From Dokdonella_A sp036518555 (GTDB lineage: Bacteria > Pseudomonadota > Gammaproteobacteria > Xanthomonadales > Rhodanobacteraceae): 64,000 bases of DNA. The notes under the pieces were generated by a model. The model made no database searches. It saw only the letters and a list, made by a program, of their open reading frames with translations, and had not been told where the DNA came from. Shown here one piece after another: positions 16,619 to 25,243 of the stretch. How positions within the stretch are numbered: position 1 is the first letter of the stretch; every line of letters starts with the position of its first letter. The position numbers and the translations under genes were made by a program. The DNA lies in NCBI RefSeq assembly GCF_036518555.1, contig NZ_DATDMY010000003.1, positions 7,765 through 71,764 on the forward strand, in the 5' to 3' direction.

Positions 16619-16942
16619 GCGAGGGCCTCCTCTCGACCCAGGGTGGCGGGGAATGGCGACATCGTCTTCGCACGACAGGGTGACGCGACCGATCGACACC
16701 TCGGATCTTGCCGCACGTCCCCGATGCCTGCCGTGAGCCGCGATCGTGCCGCATGCATGACCGCGCGCCAATCCCGATCGGGGGGTCGCCGACTTGCCCG
16801 ATCGGGTAATGGTCGCGCGCACATCGCCGGCGCGGCCGCGCGACCACTGCGCGGACGCGAATCGAGGTGCTGCCCGGCGCAAGGCGTCGACATCGGCCGC
16901 GGTCACCTCCCCGTGCGCGATGCGGGCCCAGGCCGACGGCGG
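16619..16942. other. 324 bp gene-free stretch upstream of the hydrolase
   Basis: No convincing gene. It holds the hydrolase ribosome site and two identical 10 bp palindromes CCCGATCGGG at 16773-16782 and 16797-16806 (centres 24 bp apart), which could be a paired operator 155-190 bp upstream of the hydrolase start. Confidence 0.45.
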
Positions 16943-17614
16943 CTAGAGCCCGACCAGCGGCTGCACCGCGCGCGCGAACCAGCCCGGGAAGCGCAGCGGC
17001 GCGTCGAGGGCGGCGACGCAGATGCACGGGCCACCCGGCGACGTGACGGGGCGATGGGTCACGTCCGGCCCGAGGTCGGCGACATCGCCTGCACTGAAGT
17101 GCCCGAGCTCGTCCTCGTACGCGCCGCGCAGGATGTGGGTGAGTTCCGTGCTTCCGTGGCCGTGCACCGGCATGCCTTTGCCGGGACCGATCCTGAGCAG
17201 GATCAGCGTATCGCCGCTGGTCCTGGCAGCGCGAATCATCTCCACGCCCGGACCCATCCAGCGCCATTTCAGCGCGCGCCATGAGCGACCGAAGTACGCA
17301 TGCAGCGGCTTTGGAAGGCCGTCGGGATCGGCGGGGAGATCGGGAGCGTCGCGCACGAATCCGCCGCGTGCCGGCGTGGCGTCGAGGCGCTCGGCCATCG
17401 CATCGCGCAGCCGCCGCTCGCGATCCACGTCCACCGGTCGCGGCTTCTGCTGCCCCAGCAGCGCGCCGCCGACGCGCTCGGCGGATGCGAGCACGGCGCG
17501 GCAATGGTGGCACAGCTCCAGGTGGGTGGCGGCTACCGCGGCCATTTCCGGAGAGAGTGCGCCCGTCGCATAGCTCACGACGGTGGCTTCATCGAGGTGG
17601 TGGCGTGGTGTCAT
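16943..17614 (-). CDS. chrR: ChrR-type zinc anti-sigma factor with cupin domain
   Basis: 223 aa. N-terminal anti-sigma domain with H31-x3-C35-x2-C38 (HLELCHHCRA), then a C-terminal cupin (RIGPGKGMPVHGHG, ELTHILRGAYEDE, FSAGDVADLGPDVTHR) containing the His/Glu metal ligands. This two-domain form is that of Rhodobacter ChrR, which releases its sigma factor on singlet oxygen. The ATG overlaps the sigma stop (ATGA, 17611-17614), so the pair is translationally coupled. The adjoining photolyase and lipid-modification genes are the conserved targets of such pairs. Confidence 0.93.
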   Translation of the reverse strand: MTPRHHLDEATVVSYATGALSPEMAAVAATHLELCHHCRAVLASAERVGGALLGQQKPRPVDVDRERRLRDAMAERLDATPARGGFVRDAPDLPADPDGLPKPLHAYFGRSWRALKWRWMGPGVEMIRAARTSGDTLILLRIGPGKGMPVHGHGSTELTHILRGAYEDELGHFSAGDVADLGPDVTHRPVTSPGGPCICVAALDAPLRFPGWFARAVQPLVGL

Positions 17615-18156
17615 ACCGAGTCCTGCATTCGCGACTGCAGCTTCAGGAACGCACGCCGCAGGTAGGATTTGACCGTGCCGAGCGGCATGCCGAGTTCGTC
17701 GGCGATCTCCTGATGGGATTTCGCCTCGAAGTACGACATGCGGATGAGGCGGCCCTGAACCGCCGGCAGGCTTTCGATGCGCGCACCGAGGTCGACGCAA
17801 TCGGCATGGCTTTCGGCGGACGTACCATAACCTTCGCGCTCCTCCGGCTGGTCTTCCGGCATGAGGTACCACTCCGGTTCGCGACGGATGCGATCGATGT
17901 GAAGGTTGCGCGCGATCCGGAACAGCCAGGTCGAGACGCTGCCGCGTGCCGCGTCGAAGCCGGCGGCGTTCTGCCACAGGCGAAGGAACGCTTCCTGGGT
18001 CAGCTCCTCCGCGACCGCCTCGGGCGACCCCAGCCCCTTGAGGTAGAGCCGCACCCGGGGCGCGAAGTGGTCGTAGATGCGCAGGAAGCCCTCGCGGTCG
18101 CCCGTACGCGCGACCGCCGTCATCTGCCAGGACCAATAGCGAGCATCCTCGCTCAT
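17611..18156 (-). CDS. ECF sigma factor, RpoE/ChrR (ECF11-like) type
   Basis: 181 aa from the ATG at 18156 (MSEDARYWSWQM). Region 2: FLRIYDHFAPRVRLYLKGLG to TWLFRIARNLHIDRIRRE; region 4: IRMSYFEAKSHQEIADELG to VKSYLRRAFLKLQ. Further ATGs upstream in frame would add non-family sequence. It overlaps chrR by 4 bp. An upstream TGCATCC-N17-GTAAAG element indicates autoregulation. The genes preceding it on the strand (photolyase and the lipid operon) carry the same element. Confidence 0.93.
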   Translation of the reverse strand: MSEDARYWSWQMTAVARTGDREGFLRIYDHFAPRVRLYLKGLGSPEAVAEELTQEAFLRLWQNAAGFDAARGSVSTWLFRIARNLHIDRIRREPEWYLMPEDQPEEREGYGTSAESHADCVDLGARIESLPAVQGRLIRMSYFEAKSHQEIADELGMPLGTVKSYLRRAFLKLQSRMQDSV

Positions 18157-18262
18157 GGCGGGCTCCGGTTTCGATCGGGTCTGCGTCGGCCGAATCGGCG
18201 TCACGCGCGGCGTCATCGTCATGCTAGTGCAAAGGCGGGCCGAAGTGGGCCTCATGAGCAGC

Positions 18263-18292
18263 CTTTACGGGACGCGGTGCCGATCGGATGCA
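18263..18292 (-). promoter_or_regulatory. shared ECF promoter motif, sigma-chrR unit
   Basis: Minus strand TGCATCC (18292-18286), 17 bp, GTAAAG (18268-18263), about 107 bp before the sigma ATG. One of four copies in this region with identical -35 and spacer. Confidence 0.75.
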
Positions 18293-18343
18293 TCTGCGCG
18301 CCGGAAGGCGCCTGCGCATGTCGCGCCGGTCCGCGCGGCGTGC

Positions 18344-19867
18344 CTACAGATCCTCGAGTCGCGCGACGAGGTCGGCCGCGCGCGCGCGGATCGCAGCCAT
18401 GTCGGGCTGCTTGTGGTCGAGCTGGCGGTACGTCGGCTGCAGGCGCGGATTGCCCTCGAGTGCGTCGCGATGGCGCGCGAAGAAATCCCAGTACAGCGCG
18501 TTGAAGGGGCACGCATCGACCGAGGAGTGGCTGCGCCGGTCATAGGGACACCGGCTGCAGTAGTTGCTCATCCGGTGCATGTAACCGGACGTGCTCACGT
18601 ACGGCTTGGAGGCGAGCCGTCCGCCGTCCGCGTACTGGCTCAAGCCGAGCGTGTTGGGAAGTTCCACCCATTCGAACGCATCGATATAGACGCCGAGGTA
18701 CCACCGGTGCAGCGCGTGCGGATCGATCCCGGCAAGCAAGGCGAAGTTGCCGATGACCATGAGTCGCTGGATGTGATGAGCATGTGCGTGGTCGAGCGAC
18801 TGCCGCAGCGACGAGCGCAGGCACTCCATGCGCGTGGCGCCGGTCCAGAACCAGGCCGGCAACGCGGCGGCGTGCCCGAACGCGTTGCGGTCCTCGTAAC
18901 CGGGCATGACGCTCCAGTAGTAGCCGCGCACGTACTCGCGCCAGCCGAGGATCTGCCGCACGAAGCCTTCGCAGGCGGCGATGTCGACGCGACCCGCGGC
19001 GAAGGCCTGCACGGCCGCATCGACGACTTCGCGTGGCGACAGCAGCTTCACGTTGAGCGCGAACGAAAGCAGGGAATGGAACAGCCGCGTCGCATCGGCG
19101 TGCATCGCGTCCTGGTACCTGCCGAAGTTCGCGAGGCGGTGGCTCACGAAATCGCGCAGGTCCGCGAGCGCCTCCTCGCGATCGAGCGGCCACGGGAACC
19201 GTGCGGCGCACGGCTCGCCGAACGTGCGCACGCCGGCCGCCTGGATCTCCTGCCACAACGCCGAGTGGTCATGGCGGGTGCGTGCGTCGGCAGGCTCGGG
19301 CGGGCTGCCCTTCCACGCCGAGCGGTTCTCGCTGTCGTAGTTCCAGCGCCCGCCGACGGGTCGCCCGTTCGCGTCGACGAGGACGCGATGGCGCACGCGC
19401 ATCCAGCGGTAGAAGCGTTCGAGCAGCCAGCGTCCTTCGCCGAAGAACGTCGTCGCGTCGTCGCGGCCGCCGAGGAAATGCTCGGTATCGGCGCGATGGA
19501 CCGGGATCCGCAGCGTGCCCGCGAATCGCGCGAGCTGGTCGTCGAGGCGCCATTCGTCGGGCGCCTGGTATTCGAACGCGAACGCGACGTGGAACGCGAG
19601 CAGCGCCTCGAGGTTGCCCGCCAGATCCTGCGTGTTGCGAGGATCGCCGATGCGCAGGTAGTGGACGCGATGTCCGCGCCCGCGCAAGCGGTCGGCAAAC
19701 GCGCGCATCGCGGCGAACACCGCGATCACCTTCTGTGCGTGGTGCAGGACGTAGTCCGTCTCCTGCCTCATCTCGATCATCACGTAGACGACGCGATCGT
19801 CGACCGTGGAGAACCACGAGTGCCCGTCGTTGAGCTGGTCGCCGAGCAGCAGCCTGAGCGTCGTCAT
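18344..19867 (-). CDS. [4Fe-4S] cryptochrome/photolyase-related protein (PhrB-like)
   Basis: 507 aa DPRP/FeS-BCP family flavoprotein, light-driven repair or photosensing. The start MTTLRLLLGDQLNDGHSWF is canonical. Cluster Cys are at C437, C440 and C453 (NYCSRCPYDRR, VDACPF) plus an upstream Cys in AACEGFVRQILGWRE at about 349; the spacing is the same as C350/C438/C441/C454 of Agrobacterium PhrB. FAD-binding segments GWREYVRGYYW, HHIQRLMVIGNFALLAG and YIDAFEWVELPN are present. It has its own copy of the regional ECF promoter 42 bp upstream and lies between the sigma gene and the divergent DUF4397 gene, so it is a likely direct target of the sigma factor. Confidence 0.95.
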   Translation of the reverse strand: MTTLRLLLGDQLNDGHSWFSTVDDRVVYVMIEMRQETDYVLHHAQKVIAVFAAMRAFADRLRGRGHRVHYLRIGDPRNTQDLAGNLEALLAFHVAFAFEYQAPDEWRLDDQLARFAGTLRIPVHRADTEHFLGGRDDATTFFGEGRWLLERFYRWMRVRHRVLVDANGRPVGGRWNYDSENRSAWKGSPPEPADARTRHDHSALWQEIQAAGVRTFGEPCAARFPWPLDREEALADLRDFVSHRLANFGRYQDAMHADATRLFHSLLSFALNVKLLSPREVVDAAVQAFAAGRVDIAACEGFVRQILGWREYVRGYYWSVMPGYEDRNAFGHAAALPAWFWTGATRMECLRSSLRQSLDHAHAHHIQRLMVIGNFALLAGIDPHALHRWYLGVYIDAFEWVELPNTLGLSQYADGGRLASKPYVSTSGYMHRMSNYCSRCPYDRRSHSSVDACPFNALYWDFFARHRDALEGNPRLQPTYRQLDHKQPDMAAIRARAADLVARLEDL

Positions 19868-19908
19868 CCGCGAAGATCCTCCCGATCCGGGGCCAACCCG
19901 AGCCGGGG

Positions 19909-19938
19909 CTTTACGCGCGAGCGAGGCGACCGGATGCA
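19909..19938 (-). promoter_or_regulatory. shared ECF promoter motif, photolyase gene
   Basis: Minus strand TGCATCC (19938-19932), 17 bp, GTAAAG (19914-19909). The transcript would start near 19902, about 35 nt before the photolyase ATG. Confidence 0.78.
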
Positions 19939-19983
19939 GGCGAATGCGCGATCGCGTACGTCGATGGCGGCAACGCACGCATC

Positions 19984-20013
19984 TGCATCCGGACGCGTCC
20001 TTCGCGCGTAGAG
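19984..20013 (+). promoter_or_regulatory. shared ECF promoter motif, DUF4397 gene
   Basis: Plus strand TGCATCC (19984-19990), 17 bp, GTAGAG (20008-20013), giving a leader of about 53 nt. It is divergent from the photolyase copy in the same intergenic region. Confidence 0.72.
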
Positions 20014-20072
20014 CGTGGGCAGCCCATCGTCAAGGCAGGGTTGCTCCTGTCCCCTCGACTCCGGAGGTTTCA

Positions 20073-20924
20073 ATGAAGACCGTTCTTTCGACGGCGCTCG
20101 CCGTGGCCCTGCTCGCGGCGACGTCCGCAAGCCACGCCGATACCCGCGTACTCGCGGCACATTTCGCGCCGTTCGCGCCGACGCTGCCCGGCACGGCCGT
20201 CTCGATCAACGTCAACGGCGGCGAAGTGCTGACTGGCGTGCAGTACAATCAGGTATCGGGATATCTCACGCTGAGCGGGCCCGGTGTCGCGCCTGGCAGC
20301 ACGCAGGTCGACGTCTACGCGCCGCCTGCGACACCGCCGCCCGCGATCTCGCTCACCGCCGACCTCGCGGCCGATACCGACTACACCCTCGCGGCGATCG
20401 GCGACGTCGTCAACCAACCGCTCGCGTTGCTGCCGCTCGTCGACGACAACAGTGCGCCGGCCGCGGGCAACGTCAAGCTTCGCGTCGTTCATGCGGCGCC
20501 GTTCGCGGCGAGCCTCGCCGCGACCGCGGTCTCGATCCGCACCCAGGACGGCACCGTGGTGGCGGGCCTCTCGAACGTGCAGTTCGGGCAGGCGTCGAGC
20601 TACTTCGAAATTCCGGCCGGCACCGTCGATCTCGAGATCGACACGCCCGACGGCACGACGCGGCTGATCGATCCCGCGCCGGTGGCGCTTGCAGCCGGCA
20701 CGGTGGCGACGTTGTTCGCCGTCGGCGATGGTTCGCAGCAGCCGCTCGGCGTCACCGCGGTGTTCGCCGACGGAACTGCCAGCTCGCTTCCGCTCCAGCC
20801 TACGGGTGGCGCGGCGCCGCATCCGGCACCGACGCTGTCGACGTGGGCAATCCTGTTGCTCGGCGCGGCGCTCGCGATGGTCGTCGCTTCGCGCATGCGT
20901 CGTATCCAGCGCGTCCGCTCGTAA
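20073..20924 (+). CDS. secreted DUF4397 protein with IPTL-CTERM-like sorting tail
   Basis: 283 aa. Signal peptide ends at SHA (about residue 22). Two DUF4397 repeats follow (RVLAAHFAPFAPTLPGTAV and LRVVHAAPFAASLAATAV mark their starts), with beta-rich sequence and IPAGTVDLEIDTPDGTT. The C-terminus has PAPTLSTWAILLLGAALAM then a basic RMRRIQRVR cluster, the pattern of the IPTL-CTERM tripartite anchor: PTL-x-W motif, hydrophobic helix, Arg cluster. GGAGG is 6 bp before the ATG. It is the only plus-strand gene in the photo-oxidative cluster and carries the same upstream promoter motif. The repeats are known from secreted and cell-surface proteins; the function here is unknown. Confidence 0.88.
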   Translation: MKTVLSTALAVALLAATSASHADTRVLAAHFAPFAPTLPGTAVSINVNGGEVLTGVQYNQVSGYLTLSGPGVAPGSTQVDVYAPPATPPPAISLTADLAADTDYTLAAIGDVVNQPLALLPLVDDNSAPAAGNVKLRVVHAAPFAASLAATAVSIRTQDGTVVAGLSNVQFGQASSYFEIPAGTVDLEIDTPDGTTRLIDPAPVALAAGTVATLFAVGDGSQQPLGVTAVFADGTASSLPLQPTGGAAPHPAPTLSTWAILLLGAALAMVVASRMRRIQRVRS

Positions 20925-20934
20925 GTTCATCGTT

Positions 20935-20967
20935 CGGTCGAGGTCCGCGCATCGCGGACCTCGACCG
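20935..20967. terminator. strong bidirectional hairpin between DUF4397 and lipocalin genes
   Basis: Perfect 15 bp stem (20935-20949 with 20953-20967) and a CAT loop, just after the DUF4397 stop. There is no long U-tract. It lies between convergent genes and probably ends both transcripts. Confidence 0.7.
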
Positions 20968-21016
20968 TTGTCGCATCAGGCCGGGCGCACGTCGCCGGCG
21001 ACGCCACTGGGATACA

Positions 21017-21598
21017 TCAGTCGCCCGCCGCCGGGGCCGACGACGTCGAGACGGCCTCGGGCCACTGCTGCGGTACCCGGCGCAGTGCATCGGTCGCGTA
21101 TCCGAGCGACTGCAGCTGCGAAACGAGCCGACGATAATCGGACTCCGGAATGGTCGGCGTTCGGGCCATGATCCATGCGTAGTCGCGCGCGCTGCGCGCG
21201 ATGATCGTTTCGCGGTAGTCCGCATCGAGGTAGGCGACCACGTATTCCGCGCGGATCGGCCAGATGAACTGCATACCCCATACGGCGTTACCCGTGCCGG
21301 GCCGCACGTAGCCGCGCGCATGCATCGTTTCCAGCGGCGCGTCCGCGCGGCCGCTGCGATAGCGGAACGTCGTCCCGACCGTGCCGTCGTCCGCGAGGCG
21401 ATAGCTCTCCACCGCATTCCACGCATTGCGCTCCGGTCGGCTCGGGATGTGCGCGATCACGTACCAGTCGCCCATGAAGCGCGACAGGTCCACGTGGCCC
21501 ACTGAAGGCATCGGCGTGCCGCGACTGCAACTGGCGGCCGTGAGCGTGAACACGCTGGCGCCGGCGATGGCCGCGACGAGCAACGGGCGCATGCTCAT
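21017..21598 (-). CDS. Blc-like bacterial lipocalin (lipoprotein)
   Basis: 193 aa. A hydrophobic leader (LLVAAIAGASVFTLTAASC) ends in a plausible lipobox Cys. The lipocalin signature follows (FMGDWYVIAHIP), with WNAVESYRLADDGTV, a WGMQFIWPIRAEYVVAYLD strand pair, and the YAWIMARTP motif typical of the Blc family. Blc proteins bind fatty acids or lysophospholipids at the outer membrane. The ATG overlaps the CFA-like gene stop (21595-21598, ATGA), making it the last gene of the eight-gene lipid operon. Removal of damaged or modified acyl chains during oxidative stress is inferred from context. Confidence 0.93.
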   Translation of the reverse strand: MSMRPLLVAAIAGASVFTLTAASCSRGTPMPSVGHVDLSRFMGDWYVIAHIPSRPERNAWNAVESYRLADDGTVGTTFRYRSGRADAPLETMHARGYVRPGTGNAVWGMQFIWPIRAEYVVAYLDADYRETIIARSARDYAWIMARTPTIPESDYRRLVSQLQSLGYATDALRRVPQQWPEAVSTSSAPAAGD

Positions 21599-22680
21599 GC
21601 GGGCCTCCGCATGCGGTAGTGGGCGACCATCCATTCTCTGCCGCCCGCATGGCCGAACAGCTCCGCGCACGCCATCCAGAACATGCGCCAGCGCTGGGTC
21701 CAGAGCCTGGCCGCCGGACCGTAGGTCGCCTGCATCAGTGGCTCGATCTCGTCCCGGTGGTGGTCCTGGTTGGCGAGCCAGTGTTCGGCCGTGCGCTGGT
21801 AATGCCGCCCGTCGACGAGCCAGCGGCGCTCGAGCCGGAGCGCATCCTGGAACCACAGCAAGGTGTCCGCCGCCGGCATGAGGCCGCCCGTGAAGAAGTG
21901 ACGGCCCATCCAGTTGTCCTCGCCCTCCGTCTCGAACGGATACATCGCCGTGCGGTGACAGAAGATGTGCACGAACAGCGCACCGCCGGGGCGCAGCCAC
22001 GAAGCGATGCGCGCGAGCAGGACTTCGTAGTTGCGCATGTGTTCGAACATTTCGATCGATACGCAACGATCGTAGGCCGACGGAGCGAGCTCGAGGCGGT
22101 TGACGTCGCAGGTGATCACGTTCACGTGGCCGAAGCCGCGTTCGCGGCACCGCTCCTCGATCCAGGCGCGCTGGGTGCGCGAGTTGGACACCGCGGTGAT
22201 GCGCGCATGCGGATAGCGCTCGGCCATCCAGAGCGTGAGCGAGCCCCAGCCGCAACCGAGTTCGAGGATGTCCTGGCCGTCCGCGAGTTCGGCGCGTTCG
22301 CCGTACAGCTCGAGCATCGCCGATTCCGCCTGGGCGAGCGTCTCGTCCCCGCGCGCGTACCAGCAGGCCGAGTACTTGAGGCGCGGGCCGAGGCAGCGCT
22401 GGAAGAACTCGGCAGGCAACTCGTAGTGTTGCCGATTGGCCGCGTCGGTATGGATCGCGAGCGGGCTGGCGCGCAGTTGCGCGATGCCCTGCTGGAACGC
22501 GTAGGCCGTCGCTTCGACACCCCGATCGCGTTCTTCCTTCAAGCGCGTCGCACACAACCGTCGGATGCCTGCGCGGATGACCGCGTCGGGCAGCAGCCCG
22601 CGCTCGGCCAGGCCGAGCAGGCCCGGTGCCGGTCGATCGGCGGGCAGTTCGAAGCCGCCGGATAGCGCTGGTGCATTCAT
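21595..22680 (-). CDS. SAM-dependent methyltransferase, cyclopropane-fatty-acid-synthase-like
   Basis: 361 aa. Class I methyltransferase with SAM-binding motif ILELGCGWGSLTLWM, then ITAVSNSRTQ, SIEMFEHMRNYE and FVHIFCHR. It belongs to the CFA-like group that lacks the long N-terminal domain of classical Cfa; the N-terminal 85 residues are helical. The second such enzyme in the operon is longer and more Cfa-like, so the two may act on different lipids. The ATG overlaps the DUF1295 stop (22677-22680). Confidence 0.88.
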   Translation of the reverse strand: MNAPALSGGFELPADRPAPGLLGLAERGLLPDAVIRAGIRRLCATRLKEERDRGVEATAYAFQQGIAQLRASPLAIHTDAANRQHYELPAEFFQRCLGPRLKYSACWYARGDETLAQAESAMLELYGERAELADGQDILELGCGWGSLTLWMAERYPHARITAVSNSRTQRAWIEERCRERGFGHVNVITCDVNRLELAPSAYDRCVSIEMFEHMRNYEVLLARIASWLRPGGALFVHIFCHRTAMYPFETEGEDNWMGRHFFTGGLMPAADTLLWFQDALRLERRWLVDGRHYQRTAEHWLANQDHHRDEIEPLMQATYGPAARLWTQRWRMFWMACAELFGHAGGREWMVAHYRMRRPA

Positions 22681-23456
22681 CGTTCTCTCCTCGGAAACCA
22701 CGGGAACAGCATCGGCGTGCTGCGTTGATAGGCTCGGTAGTCCTCGCCGCGCGTGCGCAGCGCCTGCGCTTCGGTAAACGGAATGCCGCTCAGCCAGCGC
22801 AGGAACACGTACATGAGCAGCGGACCCGACCACGCCATCCACGCGAGCGGGGAACCGACGGCGAGGAAGACGTACGCGAACCACTGCAGCCACTCGAAGA
22901 AGTAGTTCGGATGGCGCGAGTAGCGCCACAGGCCCACGCGGCATGTCCTGCCGCGGTTCGCAGGGTCGGCGCGAAAGCGCGCGAGCTGCGCGTCGGCGAT
23001 CCACTCGCCGAGCGTCGCGACGAGCCACGTGCCGACGCCGGCGGCGATCCAGCCGGGGACCGTGCGCGCGTTGGCTGCGACCGCCGCGAACGGCAGCGCG
23101 AACAACGCGACGAGGAACGCCTGGAACTGGAAGAACGCGAACCACCGTCGCTGGTCGTCGCCCCAGCGGCCCCTGAGGTACGCGTAACGACCGTCTTCGC
23201 CCTCGTGCCGCACGCGCGACCACAGGTGCAGCGCGAGGCGCGCTCCCCATGCCGCGCCGAGCACGGCGAGCGCGATGCGCGGCGCGATCGCCCCGGGGCC
23301 GAGGGCCGCGATCACGACGCTTGCGGCACCAAGGCCTGCAGCCCAGGTCACGTCGACGATGCCTGCGTTGCGATGGCTGCGCTGCCACCACCACGCCGCG
23401 GTCTGCGCGATCGCCGCCAACGACCACACGATCGCGAGCGAAGCGAGCGCGCTCAT
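22677..23456 (-). CDS. DUF1295 (steroid 5-alpha-reductase-like) membrane protein
   Basis: 259 aa, about six to seven hydrophobic helices. The C-terminal motif LWRYSRHPNYFFEWLQWF and GEDYRAYQRSTPMLFPWFP are the isoprenylcysteine methyltransferase/steroid-reductase-like signature of DUF1295. It overlaps its neighbours by 4 bp on both sides. The family co-occurs with ChrR-type regulons and is presumed to reduce or modify lipids, with no proven substrate. Confidence 0.9.
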   Translation of the reverse strand: MSALASLAIVWSLAAIAQTAAWWWQRSHRNAGIVDVTWAAGLGAASVVIAALGPGAIAPRIALAVLGAAWGARLALHLWSRVRHEGEDGRYAYLRGRWGDDQRRWFAFFQFQAFLVALFALPFAAVAANARTVPGWIAAGVGTWLVATLGEWIADAQLARFRADPANRGRTCRVGLWRYSRHPNYFFEWLQWFAYVFLAVGSPLAWMAWSGPLLMYVFLRWLSGIPFTEAQALRTRGEDYRAYQRSTPMLFPWFPRRER

Positions 23457-23968
23457 GCCGCGCGCTCCCGTACGGCGCGGCGATCGCGCGCGCACGTCGC
23501 GAGCAGGGGCATCGCGAGCGTCCACGCGAACGCGACCGCGATGAGCCCCGGGCGCTCGAATGCGACGGCGCCGAGACGCGCGGCCCCGAGGTAGGCGAGC
23601 GGACCGCCCGCGGCGCCGGCGACCGCCGCGAGCCACGGCCGCCGCTGGAGGAACGCGAGCGAATGCGCGAGCGTGAGTCCGAAGGCGACCCAGATCGAGA
23701 GGATCCACACCGGCGCCGCGAGCGCCGGGCCGGGCGAGGCGTATCGCACGATGCCGCCGAGCGCCATCGTCCCGTCGACGACGACGCCGACCGCGAGGCA
23801 CGTCGCGATCAGCTTGGCGTCGAGACGCAGGTGCGGCGATCGCCGCAGCTCGATCGCCGCGAACACCGCGGCTGCCGCAGGGCCGGCCCAGGCGAGGCCG
23901 CATGAGGCGCCGAGCACGGCGGCGAACCATACGCACTGGTAACCGATGATGTTGGCGAGGTTGCCCAT
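23453..23968 (-). CDS. DUF2878 membrane protein
   Basis: 171 aa, five or six transmembrane helices. MGNLANIIGYQCVWFAAVLG and WAGPAAAAVFA at the start and a VDGTMALGGIVRYASP segment fit DUF2878. Length is normal. The stop overlaps the DUF1295 start and the ATG abuts the stop of the CFA gene. Function is unknown; the family recurs in photo-oxidative operons beside cfa and DUF1295. Confidence 0.85.
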   Translation of the reverse strand: MGNLANIIGYQCVWFAAVLGASCGLAWAGPAAAAVFAAIELRRSPHLRLDAKLIATCLAVGVVVDGTMALGGIVRYASPGPALAAPVWILSIWVAFGLTLAHSLAFLQRRPWLAAVAGAAGGPLAYLGAARLGAVAFERPGLIAVAFAWTLAMPLLATCARDRRAVRERAA

Positions 23969-25243
23969 TCACGCCTCGACGCGATCGAGGCCCGCGAAGT
24001 AGCCGACGTCGCGGCACCCCGGCTTGGCGAGCAGCAGTTGGGAGACGCCGATCGAACGTTCGCGGAAGCCGCCTTCGCAGTAGGCGAGGTAGAACTCCCA
24101 CAGGCGAATGAAGCGCTCGTCATAGCCGAGCGCTCGCACGTCGCCGAGGCGCGCGAGGAAGCGGCGTCGCCAGGCCTCGAGCGTGGCCGCGTACGAGGCA
24201 CCGAAATCCTCGAGGTGGGTCAGCGCGAGGTCGCACGCGCGCGCCTTGGCGGCGACGAGCGCCGCGATCGAGGGAATGAACGAGCCCGGAAACACGTGCC
24301 GCTTGATGAAATCGACCGAGTGCAGCGCCTGTTCGTAGCGATGGTCTTCGATCGTGATCGCCTGGACGACGCCGAGCCCGTGCGCGGCGAGCAGGTTGCC
24401 GAGGGTGCGGAAATAGGTGTCGAGCCAGCGGGCGCCGATCGCCTCGACCATCTCGATCGAGACGAGCTTGTCGTAGCGCCCGCGCAGGTCGCGATAATCC
24501 TCGAACAGGACGGTCACGCGGTCGCCGAGGCCCGCGCGCGCGACGCGCTCGCGCGCGAGATCGTACTGCTCGCGCGATATCGTCGTCGTCGTCACATGGC
24601 AACCGTGGCGCGCGGCCGCGTGCAGCGCGAAGCCGCCCCAGCCGGAGCCGATCTCCACGACGCGGTCGCCCGGGGCAAGGCGCAGCTTGTCGCAGATGCG
24701 GTCGAGCTTGCGTCTCGAGGCGAGTTCCAGGGCTTCGTCGGCGCGCGCGAACAAGGCCGACGAGTACATGAGGTCGTCGGACAGGAACAGGCTGAAGAAC
24801 GGATTACCGAGGTCGTAATGCGCCGCGATGTTGCGCCGCGCGCCGCGACGCGTGTTGTCGCGCAGCCGGTGCATCGCGCGCATGGCCCATCCGCCGATAC
24901 GCGCGGCGCCGCCGTCGACGCCGTCGAGCAGCGCGCGATTGCGCAGCAGCAGCCGCACGAGCCCGACGAGATCACTGCAGCGCCAATGGCCGTCCATGTA
25001 CGCTTCGGCCGCGCCGACCGTGCCGTTCGCGGCAACGGCGCGATAGAACGCGGGGTCGTCGACGTGCACCTCGACGACGCCGAAACCGCCGTCGGCGCTG
25101 CCGAGGTCGACGTCGCCGCAGGCATCGCGGATCGCGAGCACGCCGTGGCGGAGCGCTGCCAGGCGCGCGAGCAGCCGCTCGCGCAGGAAGCGATCGAATG
25201 CGCCCCAGTCGGCGCGCGTGACGGGGTGGGTCGCTTCGCTCAT
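23969..25243 (-). CDS. cyclopropane-fatty-acyl-phospholipid synthase family protein
   Basis: 424 aa. N-terminal substrate domain (FGVVEVHVDDPAFYRAV, GAAEAYMDGHW), linker YDLGNPFFSLFLSDDLMYS, then the SAM fold VVEIGSGWGGFALHA, TTTISREQYDLA, SIEMVEAIG and the C-terminal FIKRHVFPGSFIPS. All are hallmarks of Cfa, which transfers methylene from SAM to unsaturated acyl chains. In Rhodobacter, cfaA is a core RpoE/ChrR target. The ATG overlaps the DUF1365 stop by 4 bp. The upstream desaturase could supply its substrate double bond. Confidence 0.93.
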   Translation of the reverse strand: MSEATHPVTRADWGAFDRFLRERLLARLAALRHGVLAIRDACGDVDLGSADGGFGVVEVHVDDPAFYRAVAANGTVGAAEAYMDGHWRCSDLVGLVRLLLRNRALLDGVDGGAARIGGWAMRAMHRLRDNTRRGARRNIAAHYDLGNPFFSLFLSDDLMYSSALFARADEALELASRRKLDRICDKLRLAPGDRVVEIGSGWGGFALHAAARHGCHVTTTTISREQYDLARERVARAGLGDRVTVLFEDYRDLRGRYDKLVSIEMVEAIGARWLDTYFRTLGNLLAAHGLGVVQAITIEDHRYEQALHSVDFIKRHVFPGSFIPSIAALVAAKARACDLALTHLEDFGASYAATLEAWRRRFLARLGDVRALGYDERFIRLWEFYLAYCEGGFRERSIGVSQLLLAKPGCRDVGYFAGLDRVEA

